A program made the position numbers and the translations under genes. A DNA stretch of 64,000 bases from Pseudoalteromonas sp. R3. GTDB lineage: Bacteria; Pseudomonadota; Gammaproteobacteria; Enterobacterales; Alteromonadaceae. Below are positions 31,801-43,800 of this stretch, one piece after another. Location: contig NZ_CP034835.1 of the NCBI RefSeq assembly GCF_004014715.1, positions 1,178,001-1,242,000 on the forward strand, in the 5' to 3' direction. Positions within the stretch are counted from its first letter, which is position 1. The number at the start of each line of letters is the position of its first letter. Below the pieces are notes generated by a model, which had not been told where the DNA came from, did no database searches, and worked only from the letters and a program-made list of their open reading frames with translations.

Positions 31801-34800
31801 GGCAGCAGCAGCTCGCCGCGGCCGTGGTGTGTGAGTCCGGTGAGGCAAATGAAACACTGCAAAGTACCCTGGTTCAGACGTTGGGCACGCAGTTGCCTGC
31901 CTACATGGTACCAGAGCGCTATGCCTTTGTGGCGAGCCTGCCACTGACCCGCAATGGTAAACTGGACAAGGCTCGCGTGCTTGAGCAGCTGCAAAGTTCA
32001 GTCACTATGAATGAAGTGATTGTAGCGGCCAGTACGCCGACAGAGACTTTCCTGGTCACTGTGTGGGCCGAGCTGCTGAAACTGCACGAAGCGCAGATCA
32101 GTATCGACAGTAACTTCTTTAAACTGGGCGGACATTCACTGCTGGCGACACGCCTGTTAATTGCCATTGAAAAAGCGTTCTCGCTTCAGCTGCCGTTGAA
32201 AGTCATTTTCAGTCACAGCACCATCAACAAACTGGCCGCACTGATTGATGATTCGCAGGCCACAGAGCAGCACCTGAAACTGACTGCTGCAACTGAGGAA
32301 GGCCAGTGGTGTGCGCTGAGCTTTGCACAGGAAAGACTATGGTTTATGCAGCAACTTAACCCGGACGCCACCAGTTACCATATGCCGGCAGCCTATGTGT
32401 TCAAGGGGGAACTGGATGTCGCTGCGATGGAACAAGCGCTACACTGGCTTGTCGCCAGACAGGCCAGCCTGCGCACTCAGTTCCGGGTGTTTGCAGATGA
32501 AGGGGAACAACAGGTTGTACGTCAGCGTAGCCTGAGCCCGGCGCAGTTATCCTTTACCCTGACTCAGTGCACACTGAGCGACACAGAGACAGAAGCACAC
32601 TTTAATGCCTTTAACGCCCGGCCGTTTGACTTGCAGGCGGGCGAGGTGATCCGTGCTGAGTTGTGTAAAGTGGCTGAGCAGCATCATATTTTGATGATTT
32701 GTATGCACCACATAGCAACCGATGGCGGATCGTTCGCGATTTTTGAGCAGGAACTGTTCAGCGCCTACAATGCGCGCCGTGCGCACACGCCGCTTGAAGT
32801 TGCAGAGCTGGACCTTCAGTATCGTGATTTTGCTGCCTGGCAACGCGCGCCTGAGAACCTGGCAGCGCTGGAGCACAGCGAACAGTACTGGCAAACACAG
32901 TTACAAGGTCTGCCAACTGTCCACAGCATTCCACTGGATAAGCCGCGCGACAGCACGCAGTCATTTAAGGGTGGGTTCCATCACCACCAGCTTGACGGGG
33001 GGCTCAGTGCACAAATTGATGCGCTGTCTGCAAATGAGCAGGCGTCGTCGTTTATGCTGTTGCATAGCGTGTTTGCCGCGCTGCTGGCTCGCTGGAGTAA
33101 TGAGACGGATATTGTGGTTGGCACACCGGTGTCTAACCGCAACGATGCCGCGTTGCAAAATGTGATTGGTTTGTTCTTAAATTCGGTGGTGCTGCGTCTG
33201 GATTTAAGTGACTCGCCGAGTTTGACGAACCTGCTACAACAGGCAAAAACGCACCACCTGTCGGCGCATGAGCATGCCAACCTGCCATTTGAGCGGCTGG
33301 TGGAAGTGCTCAATCCGGAGCGTAACCTGCAACATGCGCCACTGTTCCAGGTGATGATTAATTTCGATGGTCATGACCAACCCGAACTGGCACTGGACGG
33401 ACTGGATGTATCAGGGCTTGCGCTGGGCGAGTTCGATAACAAATATGATCTGACCCTGTATTTGTCGCGCCGTGAACAGGGATATGAACTGACCTGGGCG
33501 TACGATGCAAGGTTGTTTAAAGCCAGCACAATCAGCATGATTGCCGCTGAATTTGAACACCTATTGGCTCTGGGCTGCAATAACCCGGAACAATCGCTGC
33601 TGAGCCATGCCTGGAGCGACAACGCGGTGCTGCCGCAGCCTCTGGCTCTGCCATCGCAAACTGACACCATACTGACTCAGTGGCAGCAGGTGGTGGCGAT
33701 GTGTGCCGATAAGCCTGCGCTGATATCTGGTGAGCATCGCCTCACTTACCAGCAGCTGGATGCGCAGGCCACACAGGTGGCGAACTTCCTTAGTACGCTG
33801 GGGGTTGAGCAGGGCGATCGGGTCGCCGTGTGTATGGCCCGGGCGTTGCCCAGGATTGTCGCCATTATGGCGGTGATCAAGCTGGGTGCAATCTATGTTC
33901 CTGTTTCTACTGAACTGCCTCAACAGCGCTGCGAATTTATGATTGATGAAGTTGGCTGTAAATGGGTACTCAGCAATGCGGGCAGTGAGGTCTTAGATTG
34001 GCAGGTTGAAGCGCAGGTTTGTGCCCTGGATGATAAGGAATCTGCCAGCGCGGTTGCGGCTCAACCAACAACGCCTTGCTATCAGGTTAGCCTGACACCC
34101 AATGATGGCGCCCATATTATCTTTACTTCTGGCTCAACGGGTAATCCAAAAGGGGTGCTGGGAACCCATGGCGCCACCCTGAACCGGGTTAACTGGATGG
34201 CACAAGCCTATCCGTATCAGGACGATGAGCAGGCCTGTCATATTACATCAATGGCCTTTATCCGGGCGGTATGGGAATTGTTCACGCCGTTACTGCAAGG
34301 CGTGACGCTGCACTTGATAGACCGCGAACTGGTTAAGCAGGTACCTCAGTTGCTGCAGGCTCTGAGTGAGCAGGGGATCACCCGTATTGTTACGGCGCCG
34401 TCGTTGCTGAATATTGCCAATGAATATATGGCGCAAACGGGCTTCAGATTACCGGCGCTGAACTACTGGTTTGTCAGTGGTGAGCCGCTGGCGACGGCAC
34501 TGGCCCGTCAGGTATTGCCTACACTGGGCGATACTCAGCTGGTGAATCTCTATGGCTCCACTGAGGTGATGTCAGATGTCACTCATTACGTTGTCACTGA
34601 TACTTCGCTTACCGATACCTTATATGCGCCTATCGGGGCTGCGATTGCCAATACCCAGGTGGTGTTGTTGGATGCTAACCACAATCCGGTGCCGCAGGGC
34701 GCGGTGGGTGAAATTGTGATCACAGGCCACGGTCTGGCAACTGGCTATTTTAATCGTCCGGAGCAAACAGCTGGTGCCTTTATTGAAACACCGATTGGCC

Positions 34801-37800
34801 GGGCTTATGCGACGGGCGATCTGGGTCGGGTTGATGAGGCGGGTCGTTTGCATTGCCTGGGCCGTAAAGATTATCAGATTAAGATCCGGGGTTACCGTAT
34901 TGAGATCGGTGAGATAGAAGCGCAGCTGGCGCGTCACAGTGATGTCCAGAATGCCATTGTCATATATGTGCCTGAGCAGCAGAGCCTGCAGGCGTATCTG
35001 CTGACCCAGGTACCTGCCTGTCAGCAATCGGCCCTGTTGCAGGCAATCAAAGCGCAGCTGGCTCAGACCCTGCCTGATTACATGTTGCCGGATGCCTTTA
35101 TGTGTGTCAGCAGCTTTGCCTATCGACCCAATGGTAAGGTGGACCGCAGTCGCTTACCGGCATTTGATGTGGCGGTGAAGGATGAGTATGTCGCTCCGGC
35201 TACGCCAACAGAGCAACGGCTGCAAGCTGTCTGGCAACGTTTGCTGGACAAAGAGTCGATTAGTACCGAAGCCAACTTCTTCCACCTTGGAGGTCACTCA
35301 TTACTGGCTACGCGTCTGGTGACGGCCATCATTGCTGAGTTTAACGTGGAGCTGGCGGTTAAATCCGTATTCAGTGCCAACACCATTGCCAAGCAGGCTC
35401 TGCTGATAGACAGCAGTGAGCAGCTCTCTGTTGGTGCTCAGTTGAGCGTTCAGGCGCGTCCTGCTGAAGGGGCTCCGCTGTCTTATGCACAGCAGCGCAT
35501 GTGGTTTATCAACCAGCTGGAAGGCAACAGCGGCAACTACAATATCCCGATGGTGTATGCGATCCGTGGTGAGGTGGATGTCAGTCTTATGGAGCTGGCT
35601 TTTGCTCAGCTGCTGACGCGTCACGAAGTGTTGCGCAGCCAATTTGTCAACCATGACGGAGAGGCGCGACAAATTGCCCATGATGACAGTCATTTCACGC
35701 TGGATTATCGTGACCTGAGTGCCTTGCCTGAAGTACAGAAACAGCAGCAGCTGGCCCTGGCAACAACGCAGGCCGCCACTCTGGCGATTGAATTAAGTTG
35801 TGACCCTATGTTGCATGTCACCTTGCTCAAAGAGCAGGAATGTTGCTTTAAGCTGTTGCTGACGGTACATCATATTGTTGCCGACGGTTGGTCTATGGGC
35901 CTGATCACCAATGAGTTTATTCGTCTTTACGAAGCGCTGGTTGAAGGGCGTGAGGCCGTATTGCCAACACTGAGTGTGCAGTACGCTGACTTTGCAATGT
36001 GGCAGCGAAGCTGGTTGCAGGGGGCACAGCTGGAACAACAAGTTGGCTTCTGGCAACAGGCACTGGCAGGGATCCCCGCGGTGCATGAATTACCGACCGA
36101 CCAGCCTCGTCCGGCAAAACAAAGTTATCGCGGTGCCTGGCATGAGTCTCAGCTCAGTCATGCACAGCTTGCTCAGTTACAGTCTCTGGCTCAGCAAACA
36201 GACAGCACACTGTACATGGTGTTGCAGTCTATGTTCAGCGTATTACTGCACAAACTGAGTCATCAGGATGACATTGTGCTGGGTACACCGGTGGCGAACC
36301 GCCGCCGTGAAGAGCTGGTGGACCTGGTGGGCTTTTTCGTGAACACTCTGGTCATGCGTACTCAGTTTGAGGCGCAGGATGGCTTTATGGATGTGCTGGC
36401 TCGTTCCAAGGCTTATATGCTTGAGGCGCAGACCCATCAGGATGTGCCTTTCGAAGCACTGGTTGAAAGTCTGGCACCGGAACGTAGTCTGGCGTACAGT
36501 CCGCTGTTCCAGATCATGTTTGTACTGCACAACAACCAAGCGGTTGAGCTGGACAACAGCGCCTTCGAAATTGATATTGAGCGCAGTAAAGCGGCACTGG
36601 CTAAGTTCGACCTTACCTTGACGGCGATGGAAAATGAGTCGGGTCTGGGTCTGTCCTGGGAGTACAATACTGATCTGTTCAGCGCGCAGCGGATCGCCCG
36701 ATTTGATGCGGCGCTGCACCGTTTGATTGACTTATTACTGGATATGCCACAGCAACGTATTGCGGATATCTCGCTGGCTACCCCAGCGCAAAGCCAGCTG
36801 ACAACTGCCGCTGTTGAAGTGACGCCGCAGTCACAGGTTATACCTTTATTTACGGCCGCCGCGGAGCAATACGCACAACACAGTGCGCTGAGTTTCCAGG
36901 GGGCACACCTGACCTATCAGCAACTTGCTGAGCGGGTTGAGCATCTGAGCGGCGCTTTGTTCGAGCAAGGTGTTGAGCCCGGCAGTGAAGTCATAGTGAT
37001 GGTCCCGCGGGGGATCAATGCGGTGCTGGCGATGCTGGCAGTCTGGCGTCTGGGCGCAGTATACATGCCCGTTGACAGTCAATGGCCTCAGGCTCGTATC
37101 GACACCATTTGCCACGACAATGAGGTGACCTTTGCGCTGATCAGCAACAACACGCCATCAGCGCAGCACCCTGACGTCGCTCGGGTACTGGAAATTGAAG
37201 CCTTACTGACCAGTACCGTGGCAGCAAGCGCACCTCACTGGCAGGGGGATCCGGATGATGCGGCGTATGTGATCCATACCTCAGGCTCAACGGGTAAACC
37301 CAAAGGGGTGGTGGTGCCTCACCGTACACTGGCAAACCTGCTGGCGTTCCAGCGCCGCGACAACAGTGTGCTGTCTGCACCGGCAAAAACGCTGCAGTTT
37401 GCTTCACTGAACTTTGATGTGTCTGTGCAGGAGATCTGCACGGCACTGACCACAGGCGCTGAGCTGGTGGTAGTCGATCAGCATACCCGTACCGATATGG
37501 CGGCATTGCTGGATGTGATTGCCACACAGCAAGTCGCCCGGATATTTGTGCCATTTGCCGTTTTGCAGGTGATGTGCAGCGAGGCGCTGGCGTCTGGTGT
37601 CTCACTGGATGCGCTGTGTGAGATAGTGACAGCCGGTGAGCAGCTGCAGATCAGTGCTGATATTATCCGCTTCTTCACTCGGTACTCGAATTGCACGCTG
37701 ATTAACCATTACGGTCCGTCTGAAACCCATGTTGTGACCGAGTATGTACTCCGGGGAGAGCCGGCTCAGTGGCCGCAGTTGCCACCCATTGGCCAGCTAC

Positions 37801-40800
37801 TGCCGGGTAATGAAGCACGCCTGCTGGATAAGCATCTTCAGCCTGTGTTGCCCGGGTGCGTGGGTGAGTTATTTATCAGTGGTGTGAACGTGGCGCTGGG
37901 TTATCTGAATAATCCTACACTGACCGGTGAGCGCTTTGTCGAGATGGCAGAGGGCAAACGCTGGTATCGCACCGGAGATCTGGTGCAGCTCGATGAGCAG
38001 GGCCAGTTGCGCTATGTTGGCCGCAGCGACACCCAGGTTAAGCTGCGCGGGTTCCGTATTGAGTTGGGCGAAATTGAAACCCTGCTGAACCAATACCCGG
38101 GCGTGAGTGAAGCCCTGGTGACGGTACACCAGCAAAGCCGTTTAATTGCTTACTATGTGGCGGATAAGCCTTGTGATGAAGCTCTAAAGGCGGCATTACA
38201 AGGTGCTTTACCAGATTATATGTGCCCGGAGCTTTACTATCATCTTGAGCGACTACCGCTTACCGATAATGGTAAAGTCGACAGACGTGCGCTACCACAG
38301 CCTGATGCTCAGCAGCAGGTGCAGTATGAGCCACCTCAGACGCCAACCGAGCAAACACTGGCGCAGATCTGGCAACAGCTGCTGTCAGTAGAGCAAGTGG
38401 GCAAAGGGGATAACTTCTTTACTCTGGGCGGGCATTCTTTGCTGGCAATGCGCCTGGTGACTCAGGTTAAGCAAAGCTTTGCCATCGAGTTTGGGGTTAA
38501 ACAGGTATTCGAGACACCGACTCTGAACGGCATGGCATTGGCCATTGATGCGGCTGCACACAGTGAGCTGGGGCAGATAAGTGCGGTATCTAACCCGGAT
38601 GCCTGTTATCCCTTGTCCTATGCGCAAAGTCGCCTGTGGTTTATCGACCAGTTGGAGCAGGGCAGCAGCAACTACAATGTACCGGCGAATTATCGCCTTC
38701 GTGGTGCCCTTAAAGTGACTGCACTGCAAGCCGCTTTTGCCGCCCTGAGTGACCGTCATCATATTCTGCGTACAGTTTACGAACAGGGCACAGAGGGGCC
38801 TGTCCAGCGTATTACACAGCGACAAGCTCAGCTCACCCTGCGTGATTTGAGTGGTCTGTCTGACCCGCAACAGGCACTGGACGCTGCGCTTCGCGAGTTG
38901 TCTGCGACCTGCTTTAACCTGGCAGCAGATCTGCCCGTACAGGCGGTGTTATATAAAGTGGCCACACAGGAATATGTTCTGGCGCTGGTGATCCACCATA
39001 TTGCCGTTGATGGCTGGTCATTTGCGGTGATTGAGCGTGAGTTGTTCGCTCATTATGAGCAGCTGTGTGCCGATCAGGTGCCGGATGCAGAGCCATTAGC
39101 CATTCAGTATAAAGACTTTGCGCAGTGGCAACATCAGGATGCGCAGCAACAGGCGCTGAGTCGCTCAGAGCAATACTGGAAAGAAGCGCTTAACGGCGCT
39201 CCTAAACTGCACAGCCTGCCGCTGGATAAGCCTCGACCTCAGGTACAGAGCTTTAACGGCGCACGGTTTATTACTGAGCTGGATAGTGATGTCAGTGCGA
39301 TGCTCAATACACTGGCGCTGGATCAGGGGTGCTCATTGTTTATGGTGCTGGAATCGCTCTTTGCGGCGTTGCTGGCCCGTTACAGTGGCACGGACGATAT
39401 CATGATAGGCACACCCGTTGCCGGACGTGAACGACCTGAAATTGAACCTCTGGTTGGCTTTTTCGTCAATACTGTGGTGCTGCGTAACCGTCTGGCATTG
39501 TCGCAGGGCTTTGTTGAAAACCTCAGAAGTACCAGCACGATGATCCTGGATGCCTTTGAGCATCAGGCCATGCCATTTGAGCGCCTGGTGGAAGTGCTTC
39601 AGCCAGAGCGTAGCCTGAGTCACTCACCATTGTTCCAGATCCTGTTTGCGCTTCAGAACAATGAATTTGACGAATTGCAGGTCGCTGATCTGGCGGTTGA
39701 ACCTATGGGATATGACAGGGACACCAGTAAGTTTGACCTTAAGTTGTCGACCATAGAGCAACCTGAGGGCGGTGTGGTACTGGCCTGGGAATATAACCTG
39801 GACTTGTTCAGCGAGCAGAGCATACAACGTATGGCACGTAGTTTTGCTACGCTGGCCCGGGCGGTTGTGAACCAGCCCCATACTCCGCTGGCGCAACTGG
39901 ACATGATCGACCCGCAGGCACATACAGAGCTTGCCGCGTGGAATGATACCCGCCGTCAGTTTACTGAGCAGGTGCCCTTCCATGACTGGTTCAGTGCTCA
40001 GGTTAAGGCGACACCTAATGCGATTGCTATTCGTCAGGGCGCTGCGCAGATAGACTATCAGCAACTGGACGCTTTGGTTAATCAATGGGCACATCTGTTG
40101 ATTGCACAGGGCGTGAAGCCAGGTGATGTGGTTGCGCTGAGCCTGGATAAATCGATTACGCTGATAGCCTGTATGCTGGCGGTATTAAAAGCCGGCGGTG
40201 CCTATCTGCCTGTTGACCCTGAGTATCCGCAGTCACGGATTGACTATCTGGTTGCTGATTCCGGGGCTGTTTGTGTGATCACTTCACACTCTGACAGCGA
40301 GAAGTTCCCGGCACTGACAACACGCTGCTTAGTTGACTGTCCGCAGTGGCAGGCTCAGCTGAGCGCCTGTGCGACTGTTGCACCTGATGTCGCCGTGTCG
40401 TCACTGATGCCTGCCTATGTCATTTATACCTCAGGTTCTACCGGTCAGCCAAAGGGCGTCATGATCAGTCACGCCAATATTGCCAATTATCTGGCTCAGG
40501 CGTTAGACACCTATTTTGTGTCTGACCTGGAAGGGTCAGTGCTGATGAGCTCGGTCAGTTTTGACGGTACGATCCCGAATATTTACCTGCCGTTACTGAG
40601 GGGTAAAACAGTCCATATCGCTGACAATGATAACCTGTATCTCAGTGCCGCGCAGATCCTGACAGACAGTGACGTGCCGCTGTACATTAAGGTGACGCCG
40701 ACTCAGATAGAGGTTCTGCTGTCTCAGTTAAGTGCGCCTGTAGCTCAGCCACACACACTGATGATGGGAGGGGAAGAGTTCACGGTGCAAACCTATGAGC

Positions 40801-43800
40801 GGATCCGTGCTTTATTGCCTGAGGCCCGCATCTACAACCACTATGGTCCGACTGAAACCACCATTGGCTGTACCTTTAACTTTGTTGCAGAGCCGCCACA
40901 GGGGGCCGCGATTGCCCTGGGTAAACCTATTCACAATACTCGTTTGTATGTACTGGATGAGCAACAGGCGCTTGCACCAGTTGGCGCTGTGGGTGAGTTG
41001 TATATTGCGGGTGAAGGGGTCACGCTGGGCTACCTTGGTGCTGCCGCTGAGCAGACCGGGAGCCGTTACCTGCCTGAATACGGTAATCCGGGTGGACGTA
41101 TGTACCGCACGGGCGATCAGGTACGCTGGCTCAATGACGGTACGATCCTGTACTTTGGCCGTAACGACGGACAGGTGAAGCTCAACGGTTACAGGATTGA
41201 AACTGCGGAGATTGAATCCTGTCTGCAGCGCCTTGATGGGGTTGAACAAAGCTGTGTGGTGATTAGGCAAGATGCGCAGCAGCAGGCCATTTTGGTGGCA
41301 TATTATTGTGCATCGCAGACGCTCGACAGTCAGACACTACAGACTCAGCTCAGTGCCTTGCTGCCTGAGTATATGGTGCCTAAAGCCTGGATGCAGCTTG
41401 ATGCCTTGCCACTGAATATGAGTGGTAAAGTCGACCGTAAAGCACTGCCGCAGCCTAGCTGGCAATCAGACGTGGCGTATCGCTCACCTGAAACGCCATT
41501 GCAGCTGCAGCTTGCGAAAATCTGGCAGTCGTTGCTGGGTCAGACGCAAGTTGGCCTGGACGATAGCTTCTTTGCGTTGGGCGGGCATTCATTGTTAGCC
41601 ATTCAGCTGGTCTCGCGGATCCGGGATGAGCTGACGCTGGAAGTGCCGGTCAGAACCATTTTTGAAGCACCAAAATTGGCGCAGTTCTGCGAGCGACTCA
41701 GTGCAATGAGTGCGACTTCAGGCATGACGGAGATTCAGGTGCTGGCAGATAACAGCCCGTCTGTGGTGTCATATGCACAGCAGCGTCTGCTGTTTATTGC
41801 CAAGTCTAACCCTGAGTCCGGGCTGTATAACATGCCTTATCCGTACGACATCTCAGGGCCGCTGGACCTGGCTATGTTCAGGACTGCGCTAGATTTAATC
41901 GTGACACGTCAGCACAGCTTACGGACACGTTTTGTGCTGGGCGAGACACTATTACAGTATTGCACTGACCACACTCAGGTTGCGCTTGAGCTGGCAGAGT
42001 TGGAAGGGGATGCACACAGCATCGCTGACTGGGTGAATGAAACTTCGACCCGTGCGTTTGATTTGCAAGGAGACAGCCTGTTCCGGGTGCATGTCGCCAC
42101 TATAGGTGCAGAGCGCCACATGGTGAACTTTGTCTTCCATCATGTGATTTGTGATGGCTGGTCAATCGGACGCTTCTGGCAGGAGCTCAGTTATCTCTAT
42201 ACCGCGCTGGTACGTGGTGAACAACCGCAGTTACCTGAGCTAAAAGTACAGTATCGGGATTATGCCGCATGGCAGCGCGGCTGGTTCAGCGGTGAGGTGC
42301 TTGAACAGCAAAGTGACTACTGGCAACAACAGCTTCAGGATATCCCGGCGGTGCACAGTTTGCCGCTGGATTTTGCCAGACCGAAAACCCAGTCGCACCG
42401 TGGGCACTTTATTGGTACTGAACTGGATCAGCAGACCCTGGCAGGGCTTAAAGCGCTTACGCAACGTCATGGTGCAACCTTGTTTATGACGTTACAAACC
42501 GCCTTTGCGGCACTGCTAAGCAGCTGGAGCAATGAAACCGATATTGTGATGGGGACCGTGGTGGCAAACCGCACCCAGCGAGATGTCGAAGCCCTGATCG
42601 GGTTCTTCGTAAATACCCTGGTGCTGCGCAACCGCTTTGATGACAACCCGAGTTTTGAGCAGGCGTTGCGCGACGCCAAGCAAATGCATCTGGATGCTCA
42701 GTCGCATCAGGATATGCCGTTTGAATTGCTGGTAGAACAACTGCAGCCAGAACGTAGCACGGCTTATCATCCATTGTTCCAGGTGCTCTTTGTACTACAG
42801 AACAATCAGTCGGCGGATTATGGTCTGGACCAGCTGGTGGTTGAGGACTATCAGCGCTCGGCTGAGTCAGATGTGAAGTTTGATTTGTCACTGACAGCCC
42901 ATGAATCTGATACCGGTCTGTACTTCACCTGGGGTTACTGCCGTGATTTGTTTGCTCAGCAGAGCATAGAAATCGCCGCTGAGGCCTTTAATCGCTTGCT
43001 CAAAGGGATAGTTGATGCGCCACAGCTGGCTTTGTCACAGCATACGCTCAGCGATGAGCCGATTGCCGAGGCAATTTGTCACTCGTCGCAAGGGCCACAG
43101 TCCATCGCTGCGGCGATCCGCGCCTTTGCGCTGGAGGATGCCGCACATACTGCGGTGTTCTATGCTCAGGAGCAGCTCAGTTATGGCGCACTTATCGAGC
43201 AGGCCGACGCACTGATGCAACGCCTGGCGGCGCAAGGCGTGAGTCACGGTGATAAGGTGGCAGTGATGTTTGACCGCTCGCTTGAGCTGGTGGTCGCGCA
43301 GCTGGCCATTATGCAGCTGGGCGCAGCATATGTGCCACTTGACCCGAACGCTCCTATGGACCGGCTGAGCTACATTGTAGATAACGCACAATGTCGTATG
43401 TTGCTGAAAGCCTCACACTTTGAGGTTGAACTGCCGTGTCCGATTTACACCGCGGCGCAACTTCCAGAGGCTCACGGCACGGCTGTATCTGTGGTCGAAA
43501 ACCACCCGGATGATCTGGCTTATATTATCTATACCTCAGGTACCACTGGACGTCCGAAAGGGGTGAAGATCAGCCAGGGCTCGATTTTCTCTATGCTGAC
43601 CCAGCTGGAATTCTGCCCGTTCAATCGCGATACCCGGGTATTGCAGCTGTTGTCACTGGCATTTGATGCGGCTGTTTTTGACATCTGGGGACCTTTGGTC
43701 CACGGCGGTGCTGTGGTGTTCTATCCGGGTCGTCATGTTGAGATAGATAAGCTGGAGCAGGTGGTGAAGCAAAGTGGTGCGAATACCGCGTTGATCACCC

